Assembly: GCF_013393345.1 (NCBI RefSeq)
Contig: NZ_QJRF01000076.1
Span: 248,001-312,000 of the forward strand
DNA length: 64,000 nucleotides
Source: Pseudomonas taiwanensis
GTDB lineage: Bacteria; Pseudomonadota; Gammaproteobacteria; Pseudomonadales; Pseudomonadaceae
Direction of reading: 5' to 3'
This document shows positions 56,087 to 64,000 of the stretch, in pieces; the first letter of the stretch is position 1, and every line of letters begins with the position of its first letter. The position numbers and the translations under genes are program-made. The notes below the pieces were generated by a model. That model was not told where the DNA came from. It saw nothing but the letters and a program-made list of their open reading frames with translations, and did not search any database.

Positions 56087-59000
56087 GCGTTGACCTGTTC
56101 CTGTTCAGATTCCGCGCGCCGTGGCGGCAGCGGCGCGAAGTAGCCGACGACCAGCAGCAGGACGCCGACGCCGATGAAAGACACGATGCGTTCCAGGCCA
56201 CCGCGATTGCCCAGTTCGACGAAGAACAGCTTGGCCACCACCAGCGCGATCAGCGCCGCGCCCACCAGCCAAAGCTCGCGCCGCGCCCGCAGGTGACCGC
56301 CAACCATCAGGCCCAGGGCGATGCTGGTCCAGACAATGGACAGGCCGGCCTGCACCAGCATGGAGTCCAGCTGCGCGTCCAGTTGATAGGGCACGCCACC
56401 CCAATGGTGCGCGCAGCGGAACACGGCCGCGGTCGCCAAGGCGAACAGTGATACGCCGGCGACGCCCTGGGGCAGCCAATCCGGTAATGCGCGCAGACCG
56501 AGCTGCGGCAGGCAATCACGCAGCCAGAGACAGACACCCAGCAGCGCGAACAGCAGTCCCAGTTCCAGCGGGTTGAGCAGCGGCAGGTAAGGCAGCGGTT
56601 CGGCGGCGCCATCGCTCCAGGCGTTGGCAATCCAGAACCAGGCGAGCATCAGCAGGGCCAGCGGCAACGATGCCCACAGGCGGTATTCACGCGGATAGGC
56701 CGCCACCGGCCAGGGCAGGCGCGGACGCAGCGCCACCAGCAACAGCCAGGCGCTCGGCAGCAGCGCCCAACCCAGCCAGCGCCAGGCGTTGTACTGCTCG
56801 GAAAGCAGCATCAGCAGGTAACGCAACTCCAGCGCCAGCACGCCGAGCAACAGCCAGCAGCCCAGCACATGGGCGGAACTGCGCGCTCCCGTGGGCAGCA
56901 GCCCATCCAGCCTGCGCAGGGCCAGCAGGTGCACGACGAACAACGCGCCCCATCCAGCCCAGCCAAAGTTTGCCGCCGGGTGATAGTGCGGTTCCCAGGC
57001 AACGGCCAGCGCCACCACCCCTGCCGGCACCAGCACCAGGCAGAGCAAGGCCAACGCTCGCCACTGTTCGCGCCCTGCCAGCCATACGGTGAACGCCACG
57101 CTGCCCGCCGCCAGCAACAGCGCCAGGGGAACTTGCAGTTCCGGCGTGGCGAAACGAGCGATCTCCGCCAACCAGGCCAGCGCCCACCAACCGGCACTCC
57201 AGGCCAGCAGCAATTGGGCCAGATGCGCGAGGCTCAGCCCGCCCACTGCCGCTTCTACTCGCGCGGCACGCTGTAGGCGCCAGGCACCGACGAAGGCCGC
57301 CAGAGCCAGCACGGTCGGCGTCCAGAAGCCGGCATGGGCCAACGGCCGAAGACCTTCGGCGCTCAGTTCGCCCAGCAGCAGCGGACTCACCGCGAGGAAG
57401 CTCATGCCCGCGAGCAACTGCAGGACCAGGCCAAACCAGAAACCTGCGCGCTGTTGCAGGCGCAGGCTGAGCCAGAGGATCAGCAGCCCACTGCCGGCCC
57501 AGACCGCAGCGGCGGTGCGCCAGGGCAGCACGAAGAGCACCGCGAGGTTGACGAAAGCCAGTCCCGCCAGCAGCACCAGCGACAACCCGCGCAGCAGTCG
57601 CGCATCGCTGCGTGCCAGGGGGTGGCGAGCAGCCAGGATCATCCCGGCGATCAGCGCCAGGCCGATCAAGGACGCCACCATCAGTCCGCGCCAACCGGGA
57701 ACGGAGCCGCTGCCCAGGCCTGAGCCATCGAGATCGAGCAGGAAAATCGCGCCACCCAGCAGTTGCACGGCGAATGCGCTGAAGAGGAAGGTGCGCGAGC
57801 CCAGCCGCAACCCGGCGAAGAGCGTCGCGAGGCCGGCCAGCGCCCAGGCAATGGCGGTTCCTTCCGCCGCGAAGGCGAGCGGCGCCAACAGGTACAGGAA
57901 TGAGAGGCCCGCACAGGCAAGTGCCGGAACGAAGCGCCGTTCCAGGTCGGTAGCGGCGTCGTCCGGTGCCCGGCGCAGTTGCCAGAACACGAACAGCAGC
58001 GCCGCTCCCAGCATCAGGGCACCCAGGGGCGAGCCGTCGAGCAGCGTATAGGTGCCGGCGCGTAATCCACCCAGGAAAGCAACTGCGGCACCGAACTGCA
58101 GCAACAGCGCGAAAGCCCGCGCCAACGGTCGGCTTTGGCGCAGGCCGAGCCAGTAGATACCGGCGCCTTCCACTGCCCAGGCGGCGGAAGTCCAGCGCGC
58201 ATCCAGCCCCAGCGGAATGGCCAGACTGCCGAACACCACACCGAGGGCGAGGCAGGTTTCCACTAGCAACAGGGCGCGGCCGGCGGTACGGCCAGCCAGG
58301 ACCCGTGCCAGCACGATGTAGAACAACCCCAGGGCCAGTGCGCTGAAGGCCGCGCCGAACTCGATATGGCGGACCAGCGCCACCTGCAGGCCGAAGCCGA
58401 TGATCGGCGGACCGAACAGCACGGTGCCGTCCACCGTGTCGCCCTGACGCGCCGACCAGCGCAGCAGTTGATCACGATCCTCTGGCGCGTCCGCCGCCTC
58501 TGCCAGCTTGCGCCGGGCGAACAGCAGGCCGATGCCGACGTACATCACGAAGAACAACACCAGGAAAGGCTCAGTGCTGGCGAAGAGCTCCGGCTGGTAG
58601 GAGCGCAGGCCCCAGGCAAAACCGATCCCGAAGGTGCCGACGAAGCCAATCAGGTTGAGCAGGCGCCAGGCCTTGAACCAGGCAATGGCGAAGATGCCGG
58701 CATTGAGCAGCGCGAAGTAGCTGAACAGCGCCACATGGTTGCCGCTGCCACTGGAGGTGAGGATGGGCGCGGCGAAACCGCCCAGCGCGGCGGCAGCAGC
58801 CAGGCCCAGGGCGTCCTGGGCCACGGCGAGGATGGCGGAAAACAGGGTTACCGCCACCAGCAGACCGAAGGCCAGCTTCGGGTCCAGCAAAGGGTGCAGG
58901 CGCATGGCGGCGAACACCGTCAGGTAGAGCACGGCGATCCCCGCCCCCTGGAGCATCAGCCCGTAACTGGGATTGCGCCCGCGCAGCCACCAGCCGAGGC

Positions 59001-59691
59001 CGAGCAGCGCGATGGCGGCCAGGGCCACGCCGGCGTAGCGGAGTTCCACAGGCACCACCATGCCTTCGGTGGCATAGCGCAGCAGGAAGGCCAGGCCGAG
59101 GAACAGCAGCACAACGCCGATGCGCAACACGGTATTGCCGCCGAACAGCCAGTTGCGAGCGGCCGCGAAGCCTCGTTCGAGCAGGGAGGGTTCGCGGGGT
59201 TTCGGGGGGATCGGCGGAGCCTTCGGAGAAGCACCAGAGCGGGCTTCCTGGCCCCAGGCATCGGCGGACGCCGCAGCAACGGGTGCAGGAGTGGGTGCTG
59301 GTGTAGCGGCGGCAACGGGCTCGGTCAGCACATCCGCCGGCAGCTCCCAGACCAGGTCGGAATCGTCTTCGGTCACAGCCCCGGGCGCCGCTTCGGCCAA
59401 AGGCGGCACGGGTTCGGAAACAGCCGGGGGCGACGGCACATCCTCGGCCGGTGGCACCCTGCCCTGCTCCACCTTGAGCAGGCGTTCATGGATGGCCTGG
59501 GTGCCCTTGTCGAACCGTGCGGCGAAACTGGCGAGCGACTTGCGCAGCTCGGCATTTTCCCGCGTCAGCCACTGGAGCCGGATGGCCTGCCCCAATCCCA
59601 GCCCCATCAGGCCGCCGAGCAGGGCTCCGGTGACGCTTTCATCAATCCCGGCCCCGAAGGCCAGGCCAACCAGCATGAAGATCCATTGCAT
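56083..59691 (-). CDS. DUF2339 giant polytopic membrane protein
   Basis: A 1202-aa protein: a first hydrophobic helix (MQWIFMLVGLAFGAGIDES), a short coiled-coil (ENAELRKSLASFAARFDKG), a Pro/Ala-rich linker, then about 25 or more closely spaced membrane helices to the C-terminus. It belongs to the DUF2339 family, whose biochemical role is unknown; the DUF3999 partner overlaps by ATGA. The chosen ATG at 59691 starts directly on the first helix; the one 39 nt upstream adds 13 basic residues. No strong ribosome site is seen for either. Confidence 0.85.
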   Translation of the reverse strand: MQWIFMLVGLAFGAGIDESVTGALLGGLMGLGLGQAIRLQWLTRENAELRKSLASFAARFDKGTQAIHERLLKVEQGRVPPAEDVPSPPAVSEPVPPLAEAAPGAVTEDDSDLVWELPADVLTEPVAAATPAPTPAPVAAASADAWGQEARSGASPKAPPIPPKPREPSLLERGFAAARNWLFGGNTVLRIGVVLLFLGLAFLLRYATEGMVVPVELRYAGVALAAIALLGLGWWLRGRNPSYGLMLQGAGIAVLYLTVFAAMRLHPLLDPKLAFGLLVAVTLFSAILAVAQDALGLAAAAALGGFAAPILTSSGSGNHVALFSYFALLNAGIFAIAWFKAWRLLNLIGFVGTFGIGFAWGLRSYQPELFASTEPFLVLFFVMYVGIGLLFARRKLAEAADAPEDRDQLLRWSARQGDTVDGTVLFGPPIIGFGLQVALVRHIEFGAAFSALALGLFYIVLARVLAGRTAGRALLLVETCLALGVVFGSLAIPLGLDARWTSAAWAVEGAGIYWLGLRQSRPLARAFALLLQFGAAVAFLGGLRAGTYTLLDGSPLGALMLGAALLFVFWQLRRAPDDAATDLERRFVPALACAGLSFLYLLAPLAFAAEGTAIAWALAGLATLFAGLRLGSRTFLFSAFAVQLLGGAIFLLDLDGSGLGSGSVPGWRGLMVASLIGLALIAGMILAARHPLARSDARLLRGLSLVLLAGLAFVNLAVLFVLPWRTAAAVWAGSGLLILWLSLRLQQRAGFWFGLVLQLLAGMSFLAVSPLLLGELSAEGLRPLAHAGFWTPTVLALAAFVGAWRLQRAARVEAAVGGLSLAHLAQLLLAWSAGWWALAWLAEIARFATPELQVPLALLLAAGSVAFTVWLAGREQWRALALLCLVLVPAGVVALAVAWEPHYHPAANFGWAGWGALFVVHLLALRRLDGLLPTGARSSAHVLGCWLLLGVLALELRYLLMLLSEQYNAWRWLGWALLPSAWLLLVALRPRLPWPVAAYPREYRLWASLPLALLMLAWFWIANAWSDGAAEPLPYLPLLNPLELGLLFALLGVCLWLRDCLPQLGLRALPDWLPQGVAGVSLFALATAAVFRCAHHWGGVPYQLDAQLDSMLVQAGLSIVWTSIALGLMVGGHLRARRELWLVGAALIALVVAKLFFVELGNRGGLERIVSFIGVGVLLLVVGYFAPLPPRRAESEQEQVNA

Positions 59692-59894
59692 GCAGCGTTT
59701 ACTCGGATGATTGAGCACTCTGGGCCGCATCCATCGCAGCCACGACCGCCCGGAAGCTACAGGAAACCGGCATCGACCCCATAGAGACGCCTGAGTCCTG
59801 GCTCACAGACACAGAAGATTCCTACAACCCAGTCACGTATCGATACAAATCCGGCGAGACAAAGGGAAATTTCGCGTTCCCCGACGGGAAACTG

Positions 59895-59922
59895 TTCACT
59901 TTTTCACCGACACCGCTATGAT
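59895..59922 (+). promoter_or_regulatory. Possible sigma-70 promoter of the cysteine-cluster gene
   Basis: TTCACT (59895-59900) and TATGAT (59917-59922) are 16 bp apart in the 264-bp divergent gap 59692-59955. The rest of the gap shows nothing recognisable. Confidence 0.4.
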
Positions 59923-59955
59923 GCCCGCCCTTCTACCCTAGCCTGCTCGCCGACC

Positions 59956-60351
59956 ATGAAAACCATGATGATCGTCGGTGCCGACCTTGACCGGACGGAC
60001 ACCTGGATCAAATACGAAAAGACCATGTGCCACGCATGCGTTTCCAGCTGCTGCACCATGCCGGTCGAAGCACGTCTGAGCGACCTGATTCGCCTGGAAC
60101 TGGTTGCAGAGTTCGAGCGTGGCGAGCCGCCGAAGAACATCGCGAAACGGCTGATGAAAGATGGCGTGGTAGAGCGCTTCAACCAGAAGTCCGGCATCTT
60201 CACGCTGACCCGCATGGGCAACAACGACTGCTACTTCCTCGACCGCAAGAGCCGTCTGTGCACCGTGTACGACAAGCGCCCGGATACCTGCCGCAACCAC
60301 CCGCGAATCGGCCCACGCCCGGGTTACTGCGCGTTCAAGCCGAAGGATTGA
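59956..60351 (+). CDS. YkgJ-family cysteine-cluster protein
   Basis: A 131-aa protein with metal-binding cysteines arranged C-x2-C-x3-CC near residues 25-33 (CHACVSSCC) and further Cys near the C-terminus (NNDCYFLDRKSRLC, DTCRNHPRIGPRPGYC). This is the YkgJ/CxxCxxCC group that binds zinc or iron. No ribosome site is obvious; the ATG at 59956 or the one at 59965 could be used. It stands alone between divergent and convergent neighbours. Confidence 0.8.
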   Translation: MKTMMIVGADLDRTDTWIKYEKTMCHACVSSCCTMPVEARLSDLIRLELVAEFERGEPPKNIAKRLMKDGVVERFNQKSGIFTLTRMGNNDCYFLDRKSRLCTVYDKRPDTCRNHPRIGPRPGYCAFKPKD

Positions 60352-60357
60352 GCTCCG

Positions 60358-61287
60358 TCAGCGGGTCATCTTCTTCACAAACACCACCACGAACAGCGCC
60401 ATGGTGAAGCTGCCGACGAAGGCCTCGAAGGCCGCCAACGGTCGCGACAGGCCGAGCGGCGCGATGTCGCCGTAGCCAAGGGTAGTGAAGGTCACCACGC
60501 TGAAGTACATGCAGGCGGCCAGTTCCTCCAGGTTGGTCAGCAGGTCCTGCTCCAGAGACAAGGCCAGCCGCACATCACCGTGGTGAATGCCGGTCAGGAA
60601 ATAGAGCAGCCCGCAGACCAGCACGAAGCCCAGGGAAAACAGCACCACGCGCAGGGGCTGTTCGCCGTAGCCGCAGAACAGGTCCACCAGCCAGGAAAAC
60701 AGCCGTTGGGTTGACCAGCGCGGCATCTGCAGACGGCGCGTGACCATCTCGCGGTAGAAGAAGCGCCCCGCCTCTTCGAACAACCCGGCCTTCTCCAGGT
60801 GAATACGCAGGTTGCGATAGACCTCTTCGGCCTGCTGCAAGAGGTCCAGCATCAGCGCGGGCTGTCGGTTCCTGCACGCGTCGCGGGCCTCGCGCTCCTG
60901 TAGCACGTGTTCGTCCCAGACGACGTTGTCCAGACGAGCGCCATCGAGCTTCACACCGAGCAGATTGGCGTCACGCATATCTGCGCAGTGCAGGTTGGCA
61001 TCACGCAGATCGGCCTTCATCAGCGAAGCGCCGCGCAGGTTGATGGCGAACAGATGAGCTCCGCGCAAGTTGGCGCGGTAGAAATCGCTTCCGGAAAGGT
61101 CGTAGCCGGTGTGGCTGCCACGGTGAACCAGATCGAGACCGGCCAGCTGGCACCTCTTCAGGCTGAACCCGCGCATCGGCACCCCATTGCGGGCACGCGC
61201 CTCCAGAGCCGGGCCGAGTTCGGGCGTTCCCGATTTGTCCTGTTTGGCATCCCGCCAGAAGTCGTCCTCAGGGGGGATGTCGAGCAT
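60358..61287 (-). CDS. Pentapeptide-repeat two-helix potassium channel
   Basis: A 309-aa fusion. Residues ~38-120 are pentapeptide repeats (DLSGSDFYRANLRGAHLFAI..., A(D/N)LRxAxL type) forming a right-handed beta helix, followed by a helical linker and a two-helix channel pore with selectivity filter TLGYGD at 269-274. The pore helices are about 215-235 and 283-303. The repeat domain would be cytoplasmic and may gate or assemble the channel. Convergent to the cysteine-cluster gene with a gap of 6 nt. Potassium selectivity is inferred from the filter. Confidence 0.85.
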   Translation of the reverse strand: MLDIPPEDDFWRDAKQDKSGTPELGPALEARARNGVPMRGFSLKRCQLAGLDLVHRGSHTGYDLSGSDFYRANLRGAHLFAINLRGASLMKADLRDANLHCADMRDANLLGVKLDGARLDNVVWDEHVLQEREARDACRNRQPALMLDLLQQAEEVYRNLRIHLEKAGLFEEAGRFFYREMVTRRLQMPRWSTQRLFSWLVDLFCGYGEQPLRVVLFSLGFVLVCGLLYFLTGIHHGDVRLALSLEQDLLTNLEELAACMYFSVVTFTTLGYGDIAPLGLSRPLAAFEAFVGSFTMALFVVVFVKKMTR

Positions 61288-61384
61288 GTTGGCAAACCCA
61301 GGGTACGGATTTTCAGCCTAGCCCAAAGCCCCGGAAATCGCGCCGGATCGGCGCAGGGGAGCGGGATGGCTCCCTCTGAGCCTT

Positions 61385-61439
61385 GTAGGAGCTAGCTTGC
61401 TAGCGAAACGGGGCCATTCGCTGGCAAGCCAGCTCCTAC
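61385..61439. repeat. 55-bp REP doublet (REPIN), copy 3 (inverted)
   Basis: The reverse complement of copies 1 and 2 with a single mismatch (GCGAAAC versus GCGAAAA). It lies 50 bp after the DUF808 stop, in the gap before the channel gene. Confidence 0.9.
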
Positions 61440-61489
61440 AGGCGATGCAGCCCCAGAAAAACGCATTACAGCTACCAGCTCGCAGGGGC

Positions 61490-62404
61490 TCAGCCCTTCA
61501 CCGCCGCCAGCACCTTCTTCACCACGCTCACCCCAGCCAGCACCAGCGCACCCGCAGCGATGCCGGCCAGACCGTCCACCAGTAGCTGCACCAGCCAGGC
61601 GAAGCCGCCAACGCTGGCCAGCACCGGTTCCAGCAGGTGATGGGCCGCTGGGATGCCGTGCAGGATGATGCTGCCGCCCACCAGGAACATCGCGGCGGTA
61701 CCCAGCACCGAAAGCCCCTTCATCATCCAGGGTGCAGCGGCAAGGATGGCGCGGCCGATGGCCTGGGCCGTCGAGCTGGCTTGGCGCACCAGGTAGAAGC
61801 CGAGGTCATCCAGCTTGACGATGCCGGCCACCAGGCCGTAGACGCCAACGGTCATGATCAGCGCGATACCCACCAACACCGTCACCTGCTTGCCGAAAGC
61901 GGCATCGGCCACCGTGCCCAGGGTAATGACGATGATCTCGGCGGAAAGGATGAAGTCGGTGCGGATGGCGCCCTTGATCTTGTCCTTCTCCATAGCCACC
62001 AGATCCACTTCCGGATTGGCCACAGCCTCGACGAGCGCCGCATCGTGCTGCGCGTCTTCCGCCTCACTGTGCAGCCACTTGTGCGCCAGCTTCTCGAAGC
62101 CCTCGAAGCAGAGAAAGGCGCCGCCCAGCATCAGCAGCGGGATCACCGCCCAAGGAATGAAGGCGCTGATCAGCAGGGCCGCGGGCACCAGGATGGCCTT
62201 GTTCACCAGGGAACCCTTGGCCACCGCCCAGACCACCGGCAACTCGCGCTCGGCGCGTACACCGCTGACCTGCTGGGCATTCAGCGCCAGGTCATCGCCG
62301 AGTACGCCAGCGGTTTTCTTCGCGGCAACTTTGGTCATTACCGAAACGTCATCGAGCAGCGTCGCGATGTCGTCGATCAGGGTCAGCAGGCTGGCTCCGG
62401 CCAT
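61490..62404 (-). CDS. DUF808 (YedI-type) membrane protein
   Basis: A 304-aa inner-membrane protein of the DUF808/YedI family. It starts [19 protein letters not shown], has [13 protein letters not shown] and [19 protein letters not shown] signatures and about seven membrane helices. Function unknown. The ATG at 62404 is chosen over the in-frame start 111 nt upstream, which would extend into the cptA-like gene's 3' region. Confidence 0.85.
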   Translation of the reverse strand: MAGASLLTLIDDIATLLDDVSVMTKVAAKKTAGVLGDDLALNAQQVSGVRAERELPVVWAVAKGSLVNKAILVPAALLISAFIPWAVIPLLMLGGAFLCFEGFEKLAHKWLHSEAEDAQHDAALVEAVANPEVDLVAMEKDKIKGAIRTDFILSAEIIVITLGTVADAAFGKQVTVLVGIALIMTVGVYGLVAGIVKLDDLGFYLVRQASSTAQAIGRAILAAAPWMMKGLSVLGTAAMFLVGGSIILHGIPAAHHLLEPVLASVGGFAWLVQLLVDGLAGIAAGALVLAGVSVVKKVLAAVKG

Positions 62405-62480
62405 GGGATGTCCTTGCAGAGGGAGTGACGGGGCGCCGCAGTCCGGCGAAGGCGAACTACAGACAAAAACGCCCCGGCGG

Positions 62481-64000
62481 TCAACCCGGCGGAGCCTTTC
62501 TGCCGCCCGGTTCACGCTCCCCGCTGACCACTTCCATATCCGGCGCCTTGGCCTTGGGCTTGATCAGGCTGAAGTCGATCAGGGTTTTCGGCTGATAAGG
62601 GTTGCCGATCAGCAGCGGGCGCGCCTGGAAGGCGGTGTTGACCACACTGCGGCTGGGGTCGAAGTCATCGAAACCGATCCCGGCCAGGTCCGCCCAGGTG
62701 TGGATGAAACTGGAGCTGCTGTAGGGCCGCTTCAGGCTGGCGGATAGCTCCTGTGGATGAGCTTCGCGCCATTGTGGGGAGCGCCAGAGCATGAAGGGGA
62801 TGGTGTACATGGGCGCGGTTGGCGCCGCCTCGTTGCGCCCCAGGACTTCCGGCTGCTCAGGGTCGAACACCGCTTCGCCGTGGTCGGAGAGGTAGAGCAG
62901 GAAGCCGTTGGCGTTGCTCCCGGAGAATCGCTCGATCAGGCTGGAAACCACGTGATCGTTGAACAGTACGGCGTTGTCGTAGCTGTTGTAGGTGGGCAAC
63001 TGATCATTAGTGACCGAGTCCGGAACGCCCTGACGATCGGTAAAGCGGTCGTACTCCGGCGGATAGCGGTACTGGTAGCTCATGTGGGTACCCAGCAGGT
63101 GCACCACGATGAACTTGCGCGGCGCCGGGTCGGCCAACACCTTCTCGAACGGCGGCAACACATCGTCGTCGTACTGGCGCGCGTTCTGGTTGCGGTTGTT
63201 GTTCAGGTAGAACTGCTCGTCCGCCTGCTTGGAGAAGGTGGTGAGCATGGTGTTGCGCTTGGTCAGGGTCTGCTGGTTGGTGATCCAGTAGGTCTTGTAT
63301 CCGGCCTGCTTCATCATGTTCAGCAGCGAGGGCTTGGTCAGGTAGAGGTTCGGATTGCGCTCGTCCGCGAAGGTCAGCACCTGCTGCAGGGCTTCGATGG
63401 TGTAGGGGCGCGGCGTGATGACGTTGTCGAAAACGTCCAGCTGATCACGGATACGATCGAGCTTCGGGGTCGTCGCACGCGGATAGCCGTAGAGGCTCAT
63501 GCGCTGCCGGTTGGTGGATTCGCCGATCACCAGCACCAGGGTCGCCGGCAGCCCGGCATTGGCGTCCTTCAGATTGGCCAGGGGCGCGATGTTGGCGCTG
63601 CTCTCCAGCAAGTCATGCATGTCCGCCAGTTGCTGGCGGTACTGGCGATAGCCGACCAGCAACTGCCAGGGCACTGCCGGCTCCATGCGTTTCTCGAAAC
63701 TGTCGCGCGCCGCCTCGAAGGTATCGTTGCCAAGCCCCTGCTTGACCGCCGGATAACCGACCAGAGCAGCCAGCAGCGCCAGGCTGGCAAGCATCGCCTT
63801 GCTACGGGGCAGATGAACCGGCCGCAGCCGCGTCCACAGCAATACGCCGCCCAGCGCATAAGCAAGAAACGCCGGGACCATCCACCAGGCGAAGTACTGC
63901 GCCATGTACTCCGAGCCTTCGGCCACGTTCGATTCGAACATGATGAAGATGACGCTCTGGGAGAACTCCTGGCCGTAGACCAGGAAGTAACCAAAAGCCG
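62481..64000 (-). CDS. cptA: Phosphoethanolamine transferase, C-terminal part (start outside window)
   Basis: Part of a sulfatase-fold lipid A/LPS-core phosphoethanolamine transferase. The frame remains open to base 64000 ([21 protein letters not shown]...), so the true start and the first membrane helices are outside the window. Visible are the last membrane helices, the nucleophile context [21 protein letters not shown] (Thr), the metal ligand LSDHGEA and a His in [14 protein letters not shown]. The product modifies lipopolysaccharide and can change cationic-peptide resistance; CptA versus EptA-type cannot be settled by eye, although the N-terminal pattern fits CptA. Confidence 0.82.
   Translation of the reverse strand, partial: AFGYFLVYGQEFSQSVIFIMFESNVAEGSEYMAQYFAWWMVPAFLAYALGGVLLWTRLRPVHLPRSKAMLASLALLAALVGYPAVKQGLGNDTFEAARDSFEKRMEPAVPWQLLVGYRQYRQQLADMHDLLESSANIAPLANLKDANAGLPATLVLVIGESTNRQRMSLYGYPRATTPKLDRIRDQLDVFDNVITPRPYTIEALQQVLTFADERNPNLYLTKPSLLNMMKQAGYKTYWITNQQTLTKRNTMLTTFSKQADEQFYLNNNRNQNARQYDDDVLPPFEKVLADPAPRKFIVVHLLGTHMSYQYRYPPEYDRFTDRQGVPDSVTNDQLPTYNSYDNAVLFNDHVVSSLIERFSGSNANGFLLYLSDHGEAVFDPEQPEVLGRNEAAPTAPMYTIPFMLWRSPQWREAHPQELSASLKRPYSSSSFIHTWADLAGIGFDDFDPSRSVVNTAFQARPLLIGNPYQPKTLIDFSLIKPKAKAPDMEVVSGEREPGGRKAPPG

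Overview
The window is chromosomal DNA from a gammaproteobacterium of the genus Pseudomonas. The evidence is high GC content with GC-rich third codon positions, a complete medium-chain-length PHA locus (phaC1-phaZ-phaC2-phaD / phaI-phaF), and a gene order that closely follows the P. aeruginosa-type chromosome (ponA, malic enzyme, rpmE, priA, argS, hslVU, pha, ubiEJB, hisIE, tatABC, hut, fbp). It is not a plain copy of that order. There is no hutT-like permease in the hut cluster, an FAD enzyme and an epoxide hydrolase sit beside hutG, and several palindromic repeat families are scattered between genes. I found no rRNA, tRNA, CRISPR array, prophage or transposase gene. Most coding regions are core housekeeping genes; species-level assignment is not possible by eye.

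Layout. 1-12.2 kb: 3' end of PBP1A, malic enzyme, an M48 lipoprotein protease, a secreted nuclease, L31, PriA, ArgS, a SPOR protein and the heat-shock protease HslVU with a recognisable sigma-32 promoter. 12.3-19.5 kb: PHA synthesis, depolymerisation and granule genes, convergent around a perfect terminator. 19.7-25.8 kb: a tight run ubiE-ubiJ-ubiB-hisI-hisE-tatA-tatB-tatC-rsmE, many genes overlapping by 1-8 nt. 25.8-29.2 kb: a UPF0158 gene and a polar amino-acid ABC transporter, separated by a 0.4-kb spacer that is a diverged tandem duplication loaded with palindromes. 29.4-34.3 kb: dtd-pip, a lipoprotein/Nudix pair, an FAD oxidoreductase and an epoxide hydrolase.

34.3-50.1 kb is the histidine-utilisation (hut) region. 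It encodes the full five-step route histidine -> urocanate -> imidazolone propionate -> formiminoglutamate -> formylglutamate -> glutamate (HutH, HutU, HutI, HutF, HutG), the ABC importer HutXWV, an NCS1-family permease, a second HutX-like binding protein, HutD and the repressor HutC. Operator-like palindromes lie in front of hutU and hutF. The most striking feature is a second ammonia-lyase paralogue (36330-37862) that has precisely lost the Ala-Ser-Gly triad that forms the MIO cofactor, together with two other active-site residues, although the frame is intact and the gene is embedded in the operon.

50.2-64 kb: lipocalin, small lipoprotein, DUF924 protein, fructose-bisphosphatase, a membrane diguanylate cyclase, a DUF3999/DUF2339 membrane pair, a YkgJ-like cysteine-cluster protein, a pentapeptide-repeat potassium-channel fusion, a DUF808 protein and the 5'-truncated end of a phosphoethanolamine transferase.

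Systems-level reading: carbon storage (pha), histidine catabolism with its own transport and regulation, and protein quality control and export (hslVU, tat) are all represented. The repeats (three 55-bp REP doublets, a 35-bp family, an 87-bp two-tier palindrome and a 27-bp inverted-repeat element) sit in intergenic gaps or at gene 3' ends, and one supplies the C-terminus and stop codon of the lipocalin.
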